Below, piece after piece: positions 1 to 11,900 of a stretch of DNA of 64,000 bases; the first letter of the stretch is position 1, and the number at the start of each line of letters is the position of its first letter. The DNA comes from Penelope pileata (lineage: Eukaryota; Chordata; Aves; Galliformes; Cracidae), in contig WBMW01002327.1 in assembly GCA_013396635.1 (NCBI GenBank), positions 558,915 to 622,914 on the forward strand, in the 5' to 3' direction. The notes under the pieces were generated by a model. It saw nothing but the letters and a program-made list of their open reading frames with translations. It was not told where the DNA came from and searched no databases. The translations under genes were made by a program, and so were the position numbers.

Positions 1-992
1 TATTTTTTTCCTTTAATTTGAACTAAAAACTTTACAGCACCTGACTGTGCGTAGTGGGCTGCCTTCACCTTTATCTGACATTGCGGGGCACATGAAGCCA
101 CACCACTCCACGGCACTTGCAGATAATTACCTTTCTTTCATGAGAATTTACTTCTTGGTATAAATGGCATCTTGAGCCAGGAAAGCAGAAGCTCGGGTAC
201 TTCACCTTTCTTTCACAAGGTCGAACAACGAGGAGATGATGATTTTCCTTGTACTATTGTAGCAAAGCCACTCGCTCATTTTAAATTCCTACTCTGTATG
301 ACAAGAATGTTAAGAGTGGGAGACAAAGAGAAAGTTTTGAGAGACCAGCTCTACGCCTCGCAGATGTTAAGGGATGGGAGAAGAGGTCCTGTCGAGCAGA
401 CAGTGTGACCACCTCTCCATGCTCCATAGGCTAAATGGTCCCCATAATGTTCAAGCCAACCACTTCCTCACTGCAGCTGTCCAACTTGCAGAGGATTTCT
501 TTGATAAGTGTGAAACTGAAGGACTAAACAGCCCCAGGAATGACTAGAGGAGAGGGTCCAAAGGTATTATTTCTTGTCCAAAAAATACCCTGCCACTCTT
601 TCTGCAATGCTTATTCAACAAAGCAAAGGGAATGACCCAGAGCCAAGTGACTTTTTCCGCCTTGAGTTCTCTTATGTCAAAGTTTGGAGAGGATAAGGGT
701 TTTATCTGGGACCAAATTCTGCTTTTGAGCTGACAAAACCCCTGCAGAGAGCATGCTGTGGGAAGCTGGAGCAGTGTCCAGCCCTTTGATGCAGGGAGGA
801 AGGCAGGCTCGGTTGTTTGGGTCCTTAATAATCTAGTAAATATTTCAGAAGAAAGTGGCTTGGTGTATAATTGCATTGTCCCAAAAAAAAAAAAAAATCC
901 ATCCCAAAACGCAACAAGGGGGGATATCTGCCTTCAGCGATGCTCAGCTGGGGTTTCAGTGAGTGGGGATCAGCCCTGGGCAGTGTTTCCAG

Positions 993-1119
993 GACAGCTA
1001 GCAGAAACACGGTGGTCCCAGAAATGCCACTTGTTCCACGGCCTCTTGGCTTTAAGCACAGCGATCAACAGAAGCGGATTTATAACATCTTTAAGGCCGA
1101 GCCTGCAAAGAGTGGATGG
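993..1119 (+). other. Weak candidate exon (speculative)
   Basis: This 127-base segment follows a possible acceptor (pyrimidine-poor, ending TTTCCAG at 992) and ends at a near-consensus donor, GG followed by GTGAGT at 1120-1125. One frame is open through it and encodes a hydrophilic stretch containing LGFKHSDQQKRIYNIFKAE. I do not recognise the peptide as any known family. The polypyrimidine tract is poor, and chance pairs of splice-like sites are common in 64 kb, so this is listed only as something to test against transcript data. Confidence 0.1.
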
Positions 1120-4100
1120 GTGAGTTTAATGACTCCTGATTTTCATTGAAATCCATCTTTGCTGGGTATCGAGGGGTTTACAGTGACTAATGCCTTTCCA
1201 TATCGCGTCTCTCTATCAACAGAGACAACTGTGTTTTCAGGGCAAGATTTTTCACCTGCTTGTCAGCTTGTCAAGCAACAACAAAACACACAATCTCCTT
1301 TTGCGTCCCACAGCTAATCATTCATTTATTTAAACATCATGTGTTGTCAGTAGTGGTACTGAAGATGGGTTGACATAGTTATGCTTTTGCATACCCAGAG
1401 AGAGACGCTGGGAGCGCAAACACAGAGGTGCCATGAGCTAGAGGGAAATGCTTCCTGGCAGGTTTTTGCCTTGTGTTTAACTACAGATACTTCAGAATAA
1501 AAGTTATGAAATATTTAGAGACGAAAATTCTATCTGGCTCTTCACAAGTTGGTATAATGTTGGTGCCAGTGCTCGTCTGCATAGTGGGAGGTGTAATCCA
1601 CTTAATGTCACGCAGCAGACAGCCTGTACATTTACATCTGTTTTACACACAGTGACAGCAGAGTTTCCCAGAGATGCTTCGAGGCTTGCGTTTCATTTCT
1701 GAGGGAAGTTTATTAATAAGGAAGGAGAGAAATTGATCGGCGGATCCACAGAAGGAGGAAAAGCTTGCTGGCAGGTAAGCTGCAAGAATTCAGACAGGTG
1801 GACAGATTTCTGCAGCTCCTATGTGTAAAGCCCACACGTGCTAGGTTCTAGTGGTGCTGAAGCTCTCATCATTTTAGTTGTGTTTCTCCAAACCAGATAA
1901 ATACTGCTGTCTACTGGAAAAGAAGGATATTTCATTTTTCATAAAAGCTCTACAGTGATCCTGCTATTAAAAAAGGAGAGAAAAAATACATTGGCAAGTC
2001 AAAGTAGCTGCAGCCACAGTTGTTCTCCATAATCCAGCGAGTCACTACATCGGAACAGCCTCTCAGTTCTCCCTGTGGTTCAGGCTAAATTGTTTATTAG
2101 AATTTTTGTGCATTATTTAGAGAAAAAAAAAAAAAGGAAATTGTAGCTCTTCATTTTAAAGACTGCTGCGATATAAATTCAGATTATTCAAATTTATCAT
2201 GTGCATTGTGTGAGGCAGCAACCACCGCTGTTTTCCTTACTACTGCAAGATATTCACTGGATTTTCCATCTTGCTCATAGCCATAAATAAGCAGCCTGTT
2301 TACAAGACATTGCTACAGGGAGGAAAAATATAAAAATGAAAACTTGATTGAGCCAATAGCTGGAATTGCAATGAAAGACCTGAGTGGGGAGTAAACACCG
2401 GTTAAACAAAATTCTTTGAAATAGAGGGCGACTGCCCAAAAGCATTCTGGAGCTCTGCGTGGGCTCCTTGTGCCATTCTAGGGGAGGATTCCCTGTATTT
2501 CCTATCATGTAAATGTGATTTGGGGCTGTTTTTTTCAACTCAGACGCTTGCCAAGCAAATTGAACCTTACAAACATAATTAGCCAGGGGCTGAACATTTA
2601 ATCTTAAATTCTGAGTCTTCATTAAGACTTAATTTAAGCCTTAGGAGGGAAGCGTGCAGCAACTCCCTGCTCACAGAGATGGATGGACTTGTGGCAGGCT
2701 TTCACCACTGGAGAGGAAAACATCTCCAAGTCTCAGGCACGCACTGATTTTTGGGAAATTAGAACCATCAGGATCGAAGCGTGTGGTTTGGTGGTGGGAG
2801 ATAAACGGGGAAACCTCCAAAAAAATGCACTCTAAGTGTTTGAGTGGGTCATCTGATGGACAGCCCAGCAAGATCTGGGCTCGAGTCACTTCTTGCATGA
2901 TAAAGGTCAACTGCATAGGAAATCAGGGTGGCATGGGAAGGTTGTGAGGTCTGGCTTTGCTGTCTGAGAGGTACCCTGCCACAAAGCTGCCCTGGGTAAT
3001 TCGTTGTGTGGATTAACACCTCTTCCTGTTGCCTGGCAAAAAGTGGCACTGGGAGCATCGTTTGGGCTGGAGGGTTTGGTGAGTGGAGACACAAAGTGGG
3101 TTTTGGGTTTATTCCAAATCAGGACGATGTTTTAGTTTTTGTTTGGTTTTCTCCCTGGGTAATTTTCCAGTCATGGCATCATTAGTTTTCCTTTAAAAAG
3201 GAAAAAGTGTGATTTTTCTGAATCTGGCTCATTTCTGGCCTATTGAGATTAAATAAGCTGCTACGATTAAAGTTGAGTTCAATTTCTAAACTAGAGGTGC
3301 TGGAGAATGGAGGAAAGAACGGATGACCAAAATTCCATTTATTTTTTTCCAAACTATCTCCTAAACTCAAAATATTGACGAGGTCCTCCATGACACGTCA
3401 GCATCCCAGACTGCAGGACACAACCACAGAGCTACGCTGCCTGTTGGGCTCCGCTCCTGCAGAGAGAACAGCCAGGAACCTCGCGAAGGCAGAACAGGTG
3501 CCCACACTGTCCTTCCCCTCTGTCTCCTCAATGTCAGTGACAATAGCCATGCAGTGGCAGCTCTCCATGAGTGTGCCAGGATCTCTGAACGTGGGACAAG
3601 GGCCATAATGCAGCAGAACAAATTCTGAGAACAGTTCATGCAAAATCTGTTCTCCTGTTGAGTGTTGTCAGGACAGTGAGACCTTTGTCACAGCCTGAAG
3701 TAGCACGTGGGGTTTTTTTCCTGACAAACAAGCAGGCAAGCAGTAGTAGAAGTAAAATAGTAATAGTAGTAAAAATAATATTGTACATGGTGTTAACTAA
3801 AAGCTTTTTTTTTTTTTCTAGTGTAGTCTTCAAAAAAACAAACAAAAAAGAAAAAGCAGCGCAAGAAGAGAGCATTCACCTCTCAAGTGGCTGGATTCCA
3901 GGAAAAAAAATGGAAAATTTGGGAGCAGCTCTGCCCGGCTGACAAGGAGCCCCACTGGCCTCCTGCCTGCTCCTGGGCTGCCAGCGGAAGCTTTGCCTGG
4001 ACTTGGCAGCGGTGTGCCCAAACGCTGCCCGCTGGGGCCAGGAACACGGGGTGGAGGAGCTCTGCATGGGAAAGCAGCCGCGTGTGAGCCGCCTGCTAAG

Positions 4101-5280
4101 CACCTCCAGGCTGCCTCTGGTTCTTGCTGGAGGTTGCCTCAGTGTAAACCAGCCCAGCCTTGCTGCCTCTGGGTTTGCCACCTTTATGAGGATGAGTGAT
4201 GTCATTGTCGATGCTGAACTTCATGACTCTTTCAACCTCATGAAAAATGAAGACTTAATGGAACTGTTCAGCAACAGCCCAAAAGGATGGAGCTGGTCAA
4301 GTCAGCACTTCATTCCTGCAAATAAACTCAGCCTTGCTCTAAGCAAATTACTTGGTGCTCTGGAAGCAACCCAAAGCCTCATCCTGGACATCTTGATGAC
4401 CAAGCCTGAAATAATGGTGATTTTGGCAGCTGTCTTTTGACATCAACGATCCATCTGTAGGTATGCTGAGCCAACACATCCACTGAGGTGTGGGGAGCAC
4501 CTTTGTCCTCCAGCACAATGGGAAACTCTTCTCTGTGGGATTGCTATAGAAACAGCGAGCTGTGGGGCAAGCGGTGCCATCCAGCACGTTGTGCCAGGCT
4601 GCCGGTGGGCGCCGACAATGCCGCGTTGTTAATTTTCTCCACGGAGCTATAAGTAGAGCTCGCCTTGTCTGTAGGAATGAGGCAGGTGAGCTGGAGTGTC
4701 TATTATTTGCAGACACATTCTGTGCTGTACAAATGAATTTTTCATAGGAAAACTTTGTACAAAAATCAAAGGCATCGGAGCCTGTTTCATAAATAACAGT
4801 GATTGGGTGCTTCAAACATGCTTTGGGCAACGGGTAAATATCCTTTAGTCCCCTTCTCTTAAAACTATCCAGAAGAAACCCTGAACCCAATGAAAACAGT
4901 GGGTGCTTTGACCCTGGGTAGGAATCTCGGCCCTGTTACGGCCAGCAGCAGGCTCACAGAATGCTGAACCGCAGCTGGTGTTGACTTCAGTTGTCTTGCA
5001 AAGCCGAGGTGCCCATGAGCAAATACAGTGCTGTTGTTGACATGCTTGCAATGTATCACTTGAAAAGTGATAGATTGGGACTGGACTGGAGCACAACCCA
5101 GCTTGTGAGGAAGAAGAAACTCTTCTGTGTCAAGTAGGTGACCTCTGTGTTGTCTTTGCAGCACTCTGCTCAGTTCCAATTGGGAAGAGGCTCAGGGAAG
5201 ACATGAAATATGGCAGGAAATCATTGAGCTGCAAGGAGTTTGCAGGCAGGACAGTAACAGAGACCCACCATCAAGATAAT

Positions 5281-5323
5281 GAGAGAGGAAGGGGAGAGGT
5301 GGGAGAGAAGGAAAGGTGAGAGG
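5281..5323. repeat. Purine-rich (GA) low-complexity tract
   Basis: About 43 bases are almost all A and G on the plus strand, mostly GAGAGG/GGAAGG-like units, without a fixed period. This is simple low-complexity DNA and no function can be assigned. Confidence 0.6.
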
Positions 5324-7700
5324 TCTTAACAAGAGGATGTTGTATCTGGATGCAGTATTTGACTCTGGTACGAGGAAAACACCAACGCACCCACCTTTGT
5401 GGACAGGGACAAGGAAAAATATTGCCGCATCTTGTATGGAGGTGAGGAGCTGTGGGACGTGGGTGAGGCCCTTGGAATGGCAGGGTGCCCAGGGGACTGA
5501 CATATGCAGGAGGACAAACAACCCTGAAGGAATAATATGGTGCTGTAAGTGGGAGAAGACCTCAGAGACCCATTTTAATTCTCCTTAAACTGAGTGTACT
5601 TGAATCCTTTTGTTATGAGTGAGACACAAACAGCACTAAAAGTCAAGCATGGCCTAAAAGGCCTTCTTGAGCTGAGTCCTGAAAACACGGTGTCCAGAAA
5701 ACACGGTTATTAAGTCTTTGCATTGTATTTGCTACCTATTATTTTTGAAATTTCATGCTCATAGCATAATTTTTTCCACATTCTAACGGACTGGCCTCAT
5801 CCAGGTTCCCAATACACTTCATGCTCTAGGGGAGTTTTTCTTCCTTCCCAAACAATAACTGCAAAAAACACAGACAGACCCCCCCGTGTTGCACCACCCC
5901 ACAATGGCCCCGCTGTTGGTGCCAGATGAGCCGGCTGCCGCGGGTGGCTGAGCTCACGCTCCGCAGCCCGCACCGCTCGCCCTGGGTGATGATATCACCC
6001 TGAGCCCTGCAGGAACAGCTCCTCTCCACACTGCTCTTCTTGTAGGGCCCTGACCTGCGTGTTTGCTCTGGGACAGCAGCTGAGTGTGGAGCTTCCTTCC
6101 TCCCCCAGGGGATGCAGAAGGTGGGGATGCTACAGGGATACTTCCTTCCTCCAGGTGCTCACTGCTGCTCCCACCAAGGCAACGTGCTCCCAAGGCACTG
6201 CTCACCTGGGGATGTGTGCATGGACCTTGTGCTGGGGGTTTGGGCTGCTCATGGTGCATCTATGTGCCCAAGGGAGCATTTGTCTCCTTCCATTTGCTTG
6301 CACTTGCACCAGGGCTCACTGTGCAGAGATGCTCCCACGTGCGCTGCCCGATGCGCAGCCCTTCTTGCTGCACGAGGCTGACACGGAGCGCTTCTGTCCC
6401 CGCAGCTGGCGCACGCCTGCAGCGCTGGATGACACAGCGCTGCCGTGCAAGGCACAAGTTCTCTCCCATGCTCTCAGCCAAACAATTTGCTACTGTGATT
6501 TACAGGTCCTCCTGCAGCCCGGCGCTGGGCAGGAGCCCTGCCTCCTCCTCCAGAAGCTGCCAGCGGGGCCGTCTCTGTCCCACTTGACATTGCAAGAAGT
6601 GGTGAGTGCAAAACAATGCCCTGACCTCATGGCTTCTGTGTATGATTCAAACGTGCTCTGCAAAACATCTTGGGAGGTGCTTTGTGCTCTCAACGGCAGA
6701 GCCCAGTGCGGTATTTTTGCTCCACAACAGCCCCACAAAACTCGGGGATGTCCCTCGGCACCGCCCAGGGTGCATGGAAATCCCAGGTTTGGGAGGTGTG
6801 GGTTCGTGCAGGGCAATGCTCTCCTTCTCTAAATGCAGCATTTGCTGCGAGTGCCCATCAGCATTGGGAACATGGGCTCAGGGGGTGCTCTATGGGTGCA
6901 GGGAGAGGGATGCCCACCCAAATCCTGGAGCACCCTGAGCTCTGTGCTCCCACTGCTCCTCTCTGCAGACGTGCTGACGTTTCCCCATCCCTCGTGGCAT
7001 TCCCCATCCTTTCCTGCCCTGCCACTGCCCTGGGGGAGGGAAATTGGGCAGCCCTCAGTGAAACAGGTTTGGACTCCAGTTGTACGTATTTAAATATAGC
7101 GCCTGATTATTGCTTCGTTTTTGTTAGTCGGTCTTGGAAATCGTTTATGGCCCCTTTTTAATTCAGCCTCTCAAGAAAAATACGACTGTAGGAAAAAATG
7201 CCATTCCACCAACGATCAGCAAAAGCTCCGGCTGTGCCATAAAGGGGAACTATCGGGGGAGGCGGGGGTAACGTCCCACATTTGTTAGGGCACGGGAGGT
7301 TCGGGACGGGTGAAGTCCCCGAAATTCCGCTGCGTACGGCAATGAGCGCCCACGGATGGCGCGCTGCCCGCCGGATGCCACTGTTGCTCAACGTTCAGCC
7401 GCGCCGAGAGCGCTCCGGGGCCGTGCGAGCATCGGGGCCGGGGGGCACCGCGTCCCGGGACGCGCCCCGGAGCCCCGCAGCGCGGAGATCTGGAGCAGCT
7501 CTGGGCGGCCGCAGTGCCGGAGCGATGCCGGTGCCTTTGCCCAGCGCGGTGCTACGTTTGGCGGCTTTTAGGAGGCGCCCCCCGGCAGCAAAAGGGGCAA
7601 AAGTTCGCTCCCAGCGCACCGCCGGCGGGTGGGGACGCACAGCCCGCGCCCTCCGCTCGCACCTGGCCGCGGTTTTTGCAAAGCAAAGCGGGCGCGCGAC

Positions 7701-7734
7701 CTCCCCCGTTCCTCCTCCTTCCCCTCCTCCCCCC
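7701..7734. repeat. Polypyrimidine tract abutting the assembly gap
   Basis: About 34 bases are nearly all C and T on the plus strand and end in a run of C directly against the N block. The complementary strand carries several G-runs of three or more, so it could form a G-quadruplex. Such tracts commonly cause sequencing drop-out in bird CpG islands, which would explain the gap. Confidence 0.65.
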
Positions 7735-7879
7735 NNNNNNNNNNNNNNNNNNNNNNNNNNNNNNNNNNNNNNNNNNNNNNNNNNNNNNNNNNNNNNNNNN
7801 NNNNNNNNNNNNNNNNNNNNNNNNNNNNNNNNNNNNNNNNNNNNNNNNNNNNNNNNNNNNNNNNNNNNNNNNNNNNNNN
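7735..7879. other. Assembly gap (145 N)
   Basis: A run of 145 undetermined bases interrupts the CpG island. The true length of the missing sequence is not necessarily 145. Any reading frame drawn across it is meaningless, and a first exon or core promoter could be hidden here. Confidence 0.98.
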
Positions 7880-8465
7880 AAGTTGCGGGGTGCCGGGATG
7901 CGGGGGACTGGCGGTGTTCGGGAGGGCGGCAGCGCGGCGCCGGGCGCCTTTCGGGGCTTTATGTAACGGCGCGGGGCAGCGGGCGCAGCTCCTCGCTCCA
8001 AGCCCGGCCATGCGTGGGTCTCCTTGCCCGCAGCGCCGGGCGGGGATACCCCGCTGGAGGGGTCCTGCGTGCCTCCTGCCCGGCCCTGCGCCTGCCTCTC
8101 CCTATCGCTCCCCTTCTCCCCGGGTTTCCCCTTTCCAGGATCTCCCACCCCAAAGGCGAAGTGCTGAGCCGAGGCTGGCAGCCCCGCGCCGTGCCAGGAG
8201 CAGGGCCCGCTGCTAAATCTGGGGCTGAGCACGGCGCGGGGCTGCCGCGGGCGACGGCTGCTTGGAGGGATCGTCCGAACGGCCCTACAGGTGCACGTTT
8301 GGGATGCGCCTGTTTGGGGTTCCTTTCCCTGAATTTGCATTTCCCGAATTTGGAATCTCCAGGACGGGGCTGCGGCTGCTGCCTTCGCTCTCAGTGCACC
8401 CCGGGAGGCGGTGATCCCATCGCCCAAACTTTTCCTTCCTGCCCCTCGCAGCCGTTCCTCGGGAC

Positions 8466-8487
8466 GCGAACGCATCGCGAACGCATC
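8466..8487. repeat. Tandem duplication of an 11-mer in the CpG island
   Basis: GCGAACGCATC occurs twice, head to tail and without mismatch, inside the CpG island. It is either a small local duplication or a paired protein-binding site. The unit is not one I can assign to a known factor with confidence. Confidence 0.7.
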
Positions 8488-8527
8488 GGGGCTTTGCGAT
8501 GTTTTCGCGCAGTGTTTGCTCGGCCGG

Positions 8528-8535
8528 GTCACGTG
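8528..8535. promoter_or_regulatory. E-box GTCACGTG
   Basis: The octamer GTCACGTG is the preferred core of the USF, MITF/TFEB and MYC/MAX basic helix-loop-helix proteins. An E-box within a CpG island is a typical promoter-proximal arrangement. Whether it is bound here cannot be told from sequence. Confidence 0.4.
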
Positions 8536-8610
8536 GGCTGGGGCTGCTACCTGCGAGCTCGCAAAGTCTTTGTTCTGCAGGGGGGTCCTGGCGAACCCCT
8601 CCTCCCCCCG

Positions 8611-8629
8611 ATGCACGGGGCCGGTGAGT
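8611..8629 (+). other. Possible first-exon end (ATG plus splice donor)
   Basis: An ATG at 8611 is followed 13 bases later by CCG and then GTGAGT at 8624-8629, a strong donor-like hexamer, at the downstream side of the CpG island. A first exon ending here would give only four complete codons. The context of the ATG is not a good Kozak match, so the ATG may be irrelevant and the donor may end an untranslated exon. No partner acceptor could be identified. Confidence 0.2.
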
Positions 8630-8990
8630 TGTTAAATAATCACGGCCAAATGAACTTAGCGCTGCTCCAAGTGTCCGACCGCTCCGAGAAACGCGTTGTG
8701 CTTGCCGTATTTTGGCAGCGCGTTGTTTTCTTTCTCCTTTCTGTACGAGGTGTGCGGAGTTCAGTCTGTGCTTCTGCTTCGGTTGGTGCCCGGGACGGTG
8801 GTGGCTGTCCCCTTGCAGCACCCTGCTGGCACCTCTCCCGCCCTGCCCGCCGCCCTGTCTGCCTGACGCCTAAAATTAGGCTGAGCTCCGGGTGCCTCCG
8901 CGAAGGCACGAGAAGCACGGAGCGGGAGCCCTGGGTCTCACTGCTGCGAGGGGACGTGCCTGGGTGCTGGGGCCCCGCACCCTGCCCAGG

Positions 8991-11900
8991 GTCCCGCTCC
9001 GGGTGGTGGCTGCTGCTGTCTCCAGGTGTCCCTGAGGGCACTGCTGGGTGGCTGCCCCACTGTGCAGGGCATCCCTGGGGCTTGGGGATGCATGCACCCA
9101 TCCTGCTGGTCCCAGCACCCTGCGTGCCCCAGAGGCTGCCTTGTCACTTGTTTCTTTTCTTTCTGAAGAGATGATAATCGGTGTGTGTGCGTATGGATGC
9201 CAGCACTGAGAACCGTGCTGGTAATTAGCATAAAAACAGTAATATGGCCCTGAAATAGGTGCCCACGAGGAAGCAAAATGAGTCTTGACATCACCAGCTG
9301 GCAATAGGAGAAGCCCTTGCCCTGTCCCTGCTTGAGATTAAAGCTCCCCTCTAGTTTTTAGGGGATGTTGTAATTATTATTTCTTGAGTTAAGCAAATGT
9401 GTAAGCAAACCACGCCAGGTCCAGTTGCACACAGAAAGCACAGCCCGCCATGGGCAGCACACGCACATTCAGCACCCACACGGAAAACATCCCCATCAGA
9501 GCAGGGGGCGGGTGCCCGGCCTCACTGTGGGGTGCGTGGGGTGCACGCAGCGTGCTGCAGCCGTGCTGTGCCAGCAGCTCTAGGTGGCAGCAGCCCCCCG
9601 GAGCTCCCCGCAGCAGGGCCAGAGCTGGAGCCCGCGGAGCCTGCCGGAGGGTGACTTCTCCTTGGAGGGGTTCGCGGTGGGCAGCACCCCAGCGATGTGT
9701 GCCCACGTGGTGGGTGGGCAGGGTCATTGTGCACCGTCCCCGGCCACTGCTGGGCACAGGGGCCCGTGCCAAGCCTCCCTGAAGCCTTTGAGCAGCTGCT
9801 GCTATATATAGCTGCTGGGTTTTAAGCAGCCTGCCAGGAAAACTCTTCTCAGTGTGTAAATGGGGTGCATAGTCAGGGGCAGCCGAACCTTCACGTGTGC
9901 ATCGGTGGTACCCGGGGTCTGGCACTGGCAAACTCTGTAACTCAGACCCCAGGAGCACATATAGTTTGTGCTGTATAGCAGCAATATAGATGTGGCAAGG
10001 AACAGAAATTCAAGCTGCAGGAGTGTCGAGGTTTGTTTCTGCTTTCCGGCGGTACCTGCTCTTTGTTTCCGCAGCTGAAGCCTATCGAATCCAGCTCCTG
10101 CAACAGGAGCAGGTGGGCAAATAAAGTGGATAAAGTTGAAAGTAAGCCCCAGGGTTGTAGTGGCTGCAGTTCTTCTCTGAGCTATGAAAGATGTTCAGTC
10201 ATCATACACGCTTTCTGTAAGGTCAGTGTCAGAGATTTCTAAAATGCTGATCTTGTGCTTGTTTCTTCTGTCTCGCAATGCCTGTGCAGCTGGGTCTATG
10301 TACCCAAATGGGCTTTTACAACTTGATCTTTCTTAAACTTTTCCTGATAAACCAGCAGTGCATCCTGTGCTCTTGTCACATGCCAGTGTGGCTTCTGTAG
10401 CTTGTCACAGCAGCATCCCAAACCCTGCCTGCTGGCGGGCACGGGTCCCCACCGGAATGCTGGGCAGGGATGCAGGGATGGGTGTGTGGATGGATGCCCT
10501 CCTGCACCCACAGCTCATCCTTAGAAAGTTTCCTCCCAGAAGCCCTGGAGGGAGGTTAAAGAAAAAAGCCCTGCACGCAGCCCCAGAATCACCTGCTTAC
10601 GTAAGAACAGAATTGGGCTGCGAGTAGATCGGCAGAGCCCAAAGCTCAGTGGGCGCAGGCGCTGCCCGGGCAGAGCTGGGAGCGTTGGGATGGAGCTGTG
10701 CTGGGCACGGGCAGGAAGGAAAACCATCCTGCTTGGCTTGGTACACGCATCCTCACGTTCCATTTCCATTAATTTAAATTACGTTGAAATATCGAGCGTT
10801 TTAAATATAAAAGTTTACGTGGCATGGTTGGTATGCTGATGGGATATTTCAGTCATCCTGCGAGGCAGCAGCCAGGCACAGCGATGTGCGTTTGTTCTGA
10901 GTTACTCTGTGCTCTCCCCGTTCCAATACCTGCCACGAACTGGTGACCCCATCGGTTGTGCCATGGCCGGCTCCCATCCCAAAATTTCTGATCCTCCGCA
11001 AAGTTGCACTGCGGGTATTTTTGCTCATTATCTTTGGCAGCAAGAATGTATACATCTAAATTTAAATTGCTGTTTGCTGAGGATGTGTGACGGTATTTCG
11101 AATTCAGCATTATTTTATTATGGCTTTGAAAGGATAAAAAAGGGCCCGTTTATTTCAGGAGATATTTCTGTAGCGCACGAAAATATCAGCGAAGTAGCTG
11201 CCGTTTTCCAGTTGTTGTTGACTGCAAATTTAGCAACCATTGTCCCTGTTGATATATTTGATGCTCTAAAAATGTACTTGCCATTGAGTGGGAAGCTGAA
11301 GTGATTGGTAGGCAGATAATATTCTTTGGTAGCTATTAATAATGCTCAGAGGACATACACATGGGTGCGTATGGAAAAAGCCAGGGAACTGAGCAGAAAA
11401 GAGGCAAAAATAATGTATATGGCTGTGTTGTTTGAAAGTCTCCTGTGTTGCTCTGTACATAGGGCAGGGAGTGCTGCCCGAATCCGCACATCATGAGCAG
11501 GAGGAGCCGATCGCAGCGTGGGGTGCAGCTGGCTTAGCCAACAGCAATCTGAAAATTTCCAGGAAAATGGAACAACTGCAGCGATGCTTTATGTTTTCTA
11601 CCCCTTGGTCCAGCATCTCAGAATGGAACCAAAGCCAGGTCTGTGCTTCTGGCTGCCCAGGGATCTCGGTGTGCAGCCTGAGCCTTCAGTAACACAGCTT
11701 CTTCAATAGCCCTTTATGAGCATCTGCGTTCTTGCTGTAACTAAAGATTGGGGACAGTAGGAGAATGCACTTTTTTTGTGTGGTTTTTTTCCTTCGTGTT
11801 TTGGAAGATGTACAAATAGATTCGCGCAGTGATGTTGGCAGCAAGTTGCTTGGTGTTAATTTTCTCCCAGGATCTCAGAGTTGTGTGAATCTCAGACTTC

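Larger units (their letters stand above)
1..7269. other. Non-coding stretch, no gene recognised
   Basis: I see no convincing coding gene here. Stops are frequent in all frames over the first 5.8 kb. Between about 5.9 and 7.1 kb the sequence is richer in G and C and open frames lengthen on both strands (up to 257 codons at 6059-6832 +). They overlap each other and show no domain, so I read them as chance. The stretch contains an A-run at 883-897, a T-run near 3807-3818, a purine-rich tract at 5281-5323 and one weak candidate exon at 993-1119. It ends at the edge of the CpG island and could be its upstream flank. Confidence 0.7.
7270..8990. promoter_or_regulatory. CpG island, promoter-like
   Basis: CpG dinucleotides are dense from about 7.27 kb to about 8.99 kb and G+C is far above the flanks, while the surrounding 60 kb is generally CpG-depleted. 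This is the standard signature of an unmethylated vertebrate CpG island, and most such islands sit at transcription start sites. Inside it are GC-box-like GGGCGG/GGCGGG strings, an E-box at 8528-8535, a tandem 11-mer at 8466-8487 and a donor-like site at 8624. The island is interrupted by an assembly gap. Direction of transcription is not certain. The donor-like site favours the plus strand. The long open frames through it are a side effect of low stop frequency in GC-rich DNA. It could serve a protein gene whose exons lie beyond the window, a long non-coding RNA, or be an orphan island. Confidence 0.75.

Noticed and set aside
4348..4890. Open frame of 180 codons on the minus strand
   Set aside because: No family resemblance, no start context, and overlapping plus-strand frames. 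It is likely chance.
5984..6000. GGGTGAT-GAT-ATCACCC inverted repeat as an operator
   Set aside because: Seven-base arms are within chance expectation for the window and nothing nearby gives it a context.
6059..6832. Open frame of 257 codons on the plus strand
   Set aside because: Other frames on both strands are also open here because the DNA is GC-rich. The product is cysteine-, leucine- and proline-rich without any domain or repeat of known type, and no splice or promoter context supports it.
7282..9174. Open frame of 630 codons on the plus strand
   Set aside because: It runs through 145 undetermined bases and a GC-rich CpG island where stops are rare. Competing long frames exist on the other strand, and no domain is recognisable.
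9389..9958. Open frame of 189 codons on the minus strand
   Set aside because: It is GC-rich sequence downstream of the island with several overlapping frames. The peptide shows no domain.
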